From: Delphinus delphis
Lineage: Eukaryota; Chordata; Mammalia; Artiodactyla; Delphinidae
NCBI RefSeq assembly: GCF_949987515.2
Contig: NC_082683.1
Location: 123,528,582 to 123,592,581, forward strand
Length of the DNA: 64,000 nucleotides
Reading direction: 5' to 3'
In this document: in pieces, positions 62,300 through 64,000 of the stretch
Position numbering within the stretch: the stretch's first letter is position 1
Layout of the letters: each line of letters starts with the position of its first letter
Notes under the pieces: generated by a model
What the model saw: the letters and a program-made list of their open reading frames with translations, nothing else
Told to the model about the DNA's origin: nothing
The model's database searches: none
Translations under genes and position numbers: made by a program

Positions 62300-63392
62300 T
62301 TTAATTGAGGTATAATTGACATATAACATATTAGTTTCAGGTGTACAACATAATGATTCCACGTTTGTATACACTGAGAAATGATCATCAGGAGTCTAGT
62401 TAACATCCATCATCACACAGAGTTACAAAATTTTTTTTCTTGGGATGAGAACTTTTAAGATCTATTTACTCAGTAACCGTCAAATCTGCAGTATGGTATT
62501 ATAAACTATAGTCACCACGCTGTATACTATATTCACATGATTTGTTTATTTTATAACAGGAAGTTTGTACCTTTTGACCCCCTTAACCTGTTTCACCCAC
62601 CCCACCCCACCCCGCCTCTGGTAGCCACCAATCTGTTCTCTGTACCCATGAGTTGGCTTTGCTTTGGTTTTTTGTTGGTTTGCTTATTTGTTGTTTAGAT
62701 TCCACATATAATACAGTATTTTTCTCTGTCTGACTTTTTCACTTAGCATAATGCACTCAAAGTACATCCATTTTGTTACAAATGACAAGATTTCCTTCTT
62801 TTATATGGCTGAATAATATTCCTATATCTATATAGAGAGATACAGCAATCACATTTTCTTTTTCTATCCATCCATCAATGGACACAGGTTGTTTCCCTGT
62901 CTTGGCTATTGCGAATGATGCTGCAATGAACATGGGGTGCATACAGCTTTTCAAATTAGGGTTTGCATTTTCTTCAGATAAATACCCAGAAATGGAATTG
63001 CTGGAAACATATGTTAGTCCTGTTTTTAAGTTTTTGAGGAATCTCCATGCTGTTTTCCATGGTGGCTGCGCCAATTTGCATTCCCATTAACAGTGCATAG
63101 GGGTTCCCCGTTCTCCACATCCTCACCAATACTTGTTATTTCTTGTCTTTTTGATAACAGCCATTCTAACACATGTGAGGTGATATCTCATTAAGGTTTT
63201 GACTTGCATCTTCCTGATGATCGGTGATGCTGAGCATCTTTTCATGTACCTGGCCATGTATGTCTTCTTGGAGAAACGTCTAATCGGATCCTCTGCCCAT
63301 TTGTAATTGGATTGTTTGTTTTATTTGCTATTGAGTTGTATGAATTCTTTATATATTTTGTATATTAACCCCTTATCAAATATATGATTTGC
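62300..63392 (-). mobile_element. L1M 3' end with ORF2 C-terminus (antisense)
   Basis: From 'aattgaggtataattgacat' (3' UTR end) through 'ccaccaatctgttctctgta' to reverse-complement ORF2 ('ttggctattgcgaatgatgc', 'atgctgttttccatggtggc'). It stops at 'tatatgatttgcaaat', where the A-rich tail begins. The minus-strand peptide around 62880-63070 (MAQPPWKTAWRFLKNLKTGL) is the usual L1 C-terminal piece. Confidence 0.85.
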
Positions 63393-63412
63393 AAATAAAA
63401 AAAATTTAAAAA

Positions 63413-63425
63413 AAAGAATCATCTG
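63413..63425 (+). repeat. Target-site duplication, right copy
   Basis: 'aaagaatcatctg', identical to 52597-52609, immediately after the A-rich run and directly continuing into MER5A. Confidence 0.9.
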
Positions 63426-63485
63426 AGTTTGCTAAAATGCAGATTCCTGAGTTCTGGTTTAGGGTCAGGCCTAGCTAGGAATCTT
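63426..63485 (+). mobile_element. MER5A, right part
   Basis: 'agtttgctaaaatgcagatt' and 'cctgagttctggtttagggt' continue the MER5A begun at 52578. With one duplication copy removed, the two parts join without loss. Confidence 0.8.
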
Positions 63486-63489
63486 CATC

Positions 63490-64000
63490 TCGGCCATCAT
63501 TCCTCCTCTCCAAGTATGATGCTGACACACTTAGCAAACGCTGCTGGGATGAAACATTCATCAGCAGCTGTGGCTGCTGTGATCATCTCATTCAAGAATA
63601 TCTGAAGGTTTAAAAGACAAAAACAGTCGAGAACAGAAGGGGTCCTGAACATTAGGGCAAAAGAGCAGCAATCAGCCAGCATCCAGCCGGGGACGTGACC
63701 TTGACCCATTTTCCTGTTGCGGCCCCGACCACTGCCATCAGGAAATCCAGCTCCAGGTAAGGCAGAGCGGGCAGGCTTGTAGGCTGTGACCTCTCATTAC
63801 CTCTGTCTTTGCCAGGGAACACGTGGGCAGCCCAGAGGCCTGCTGCTCATACTTAACAGAGAGAGGCCTGCTGCTCATACTTAACAGAGAGAGGTACTTA
63901 TGAGAACTGCTTACTCAAGCATGAGCGCAAATACTTTGGGTGAACATCAACCTTCCGTTCAATATGAGTCCAGCAAGGCAAGGACTATTGTATACTCTCT
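63490..64000. other. Unique sequence with a small tandem duplication
   Basis: No gene was firmly recognised. A minus-strand frame at 63497-63709 has a possible acceptor ('ttttaaaccttcag') in front of IFLNEMITAATAADECFIPA, but no family match is known to me. Confidence 0.4.
63834..63889 (+). repeat. 28-bp tandem duplication
   Basis: Unit beginning 'agaggcctgctgctcatact' at 63834 and again at 63862, identical in both copies as far as read; a third copy is broken after 'agagg'. Confidence 0.93.

Larger units (their letters stand above)
58498..63412 (+). mobile_element. Putative 3'-transduced segment of the L1 insertion
   Basis: About 4.9 kb that is not L1 sense sequence but lies between the L1 3' end and the right-hand target duplication (63413-63425). 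It opens with unique AT-rich DNA (58505-59255) ending in AATAAA (59229-59234) and an (AAC)n A-rich run (59255-59273). Next come an antisense MIR, an LTR-like block, an L2, two antisense L1M pieces and two SINEs, and it ends in an A-rich run (63397-63412). A variant signal AATATA lies at about 63379-63384. Interpreted as read-through transcript carried along with the L1. Alternative: a separate insertion into the L1 A-tail. Confidence 0.6.

Overview
This window reads as nuclear DNA of a cetacean (whale or dolphin). The evidence is about sixteen CHR-family tRNA-derived SINEs, many in the form typical of whales, with a 3' half built around 'cctgtgctccgcaacgggag' or 'ccacaactactgagcc'. There are also several cetartiodactyl-type L1 3' ends and older pan-mammalian repeats (MIR, L2, MER5A, MER20, Tigger, MaLR-like LTRs, L1M). 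I find no convincing multi-exon host gene. The window looks intergenic or deep-intronic, and nearly everything recognisable arose by retrotransposition.

Layout: 1-11 kb is mostly unique sequence with scattered SINEs, MIRs, L1 tails and one MER20. 11.07-11.92 kb (minus strand) is a complete processed copy of ATP6V0E1 with an intact 81-codon ORF and a clean 14-bp target-site duplication. 12-21 kb holds SINEs, microsatellites and an LTR. 21.4-22.8 kb (minus) is a decayed HNRNPA3 processed pseudogene. 23-32 kb is repeat-poor, with an unusual inverted-CCAAT/CRE/X-box-like cluster at 32149-32174. 32.5-36.4 kb is an old L1M carrying a younger 5'-truncated L1. 37.2-41.1 kb is an ancient antisense L1 mosaic containing a (TA)n(GA)n microsatellite. 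41-50.6 kb is dense in SINEs and L1 tails, with a Tigger remnant.

The most notable structure is at 52597-63425. A MER5A element is split by about 10.8 kb of inserted DNA flanked by an exact 13-bp target-site duplication. The insert starts at the 5' end of a full-length L1 (52610-58497; ORF1 and ORF2 both broken). It continues through about 4.9 kb of non-L1 sequence and ends in an A-rich tail at 63397-63412. The simplest reading is a very long 3' transduction. Internal polyadenylation signals and A-rich runs suggest it may have happened in steps. A second insertion into the L1 A-tail is the main alternative.

Repeat family names come from memory of consensus sequences, without database search. 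MIR and L2 boundaries are approximate. Target-site duplications were read directly from the sequence.
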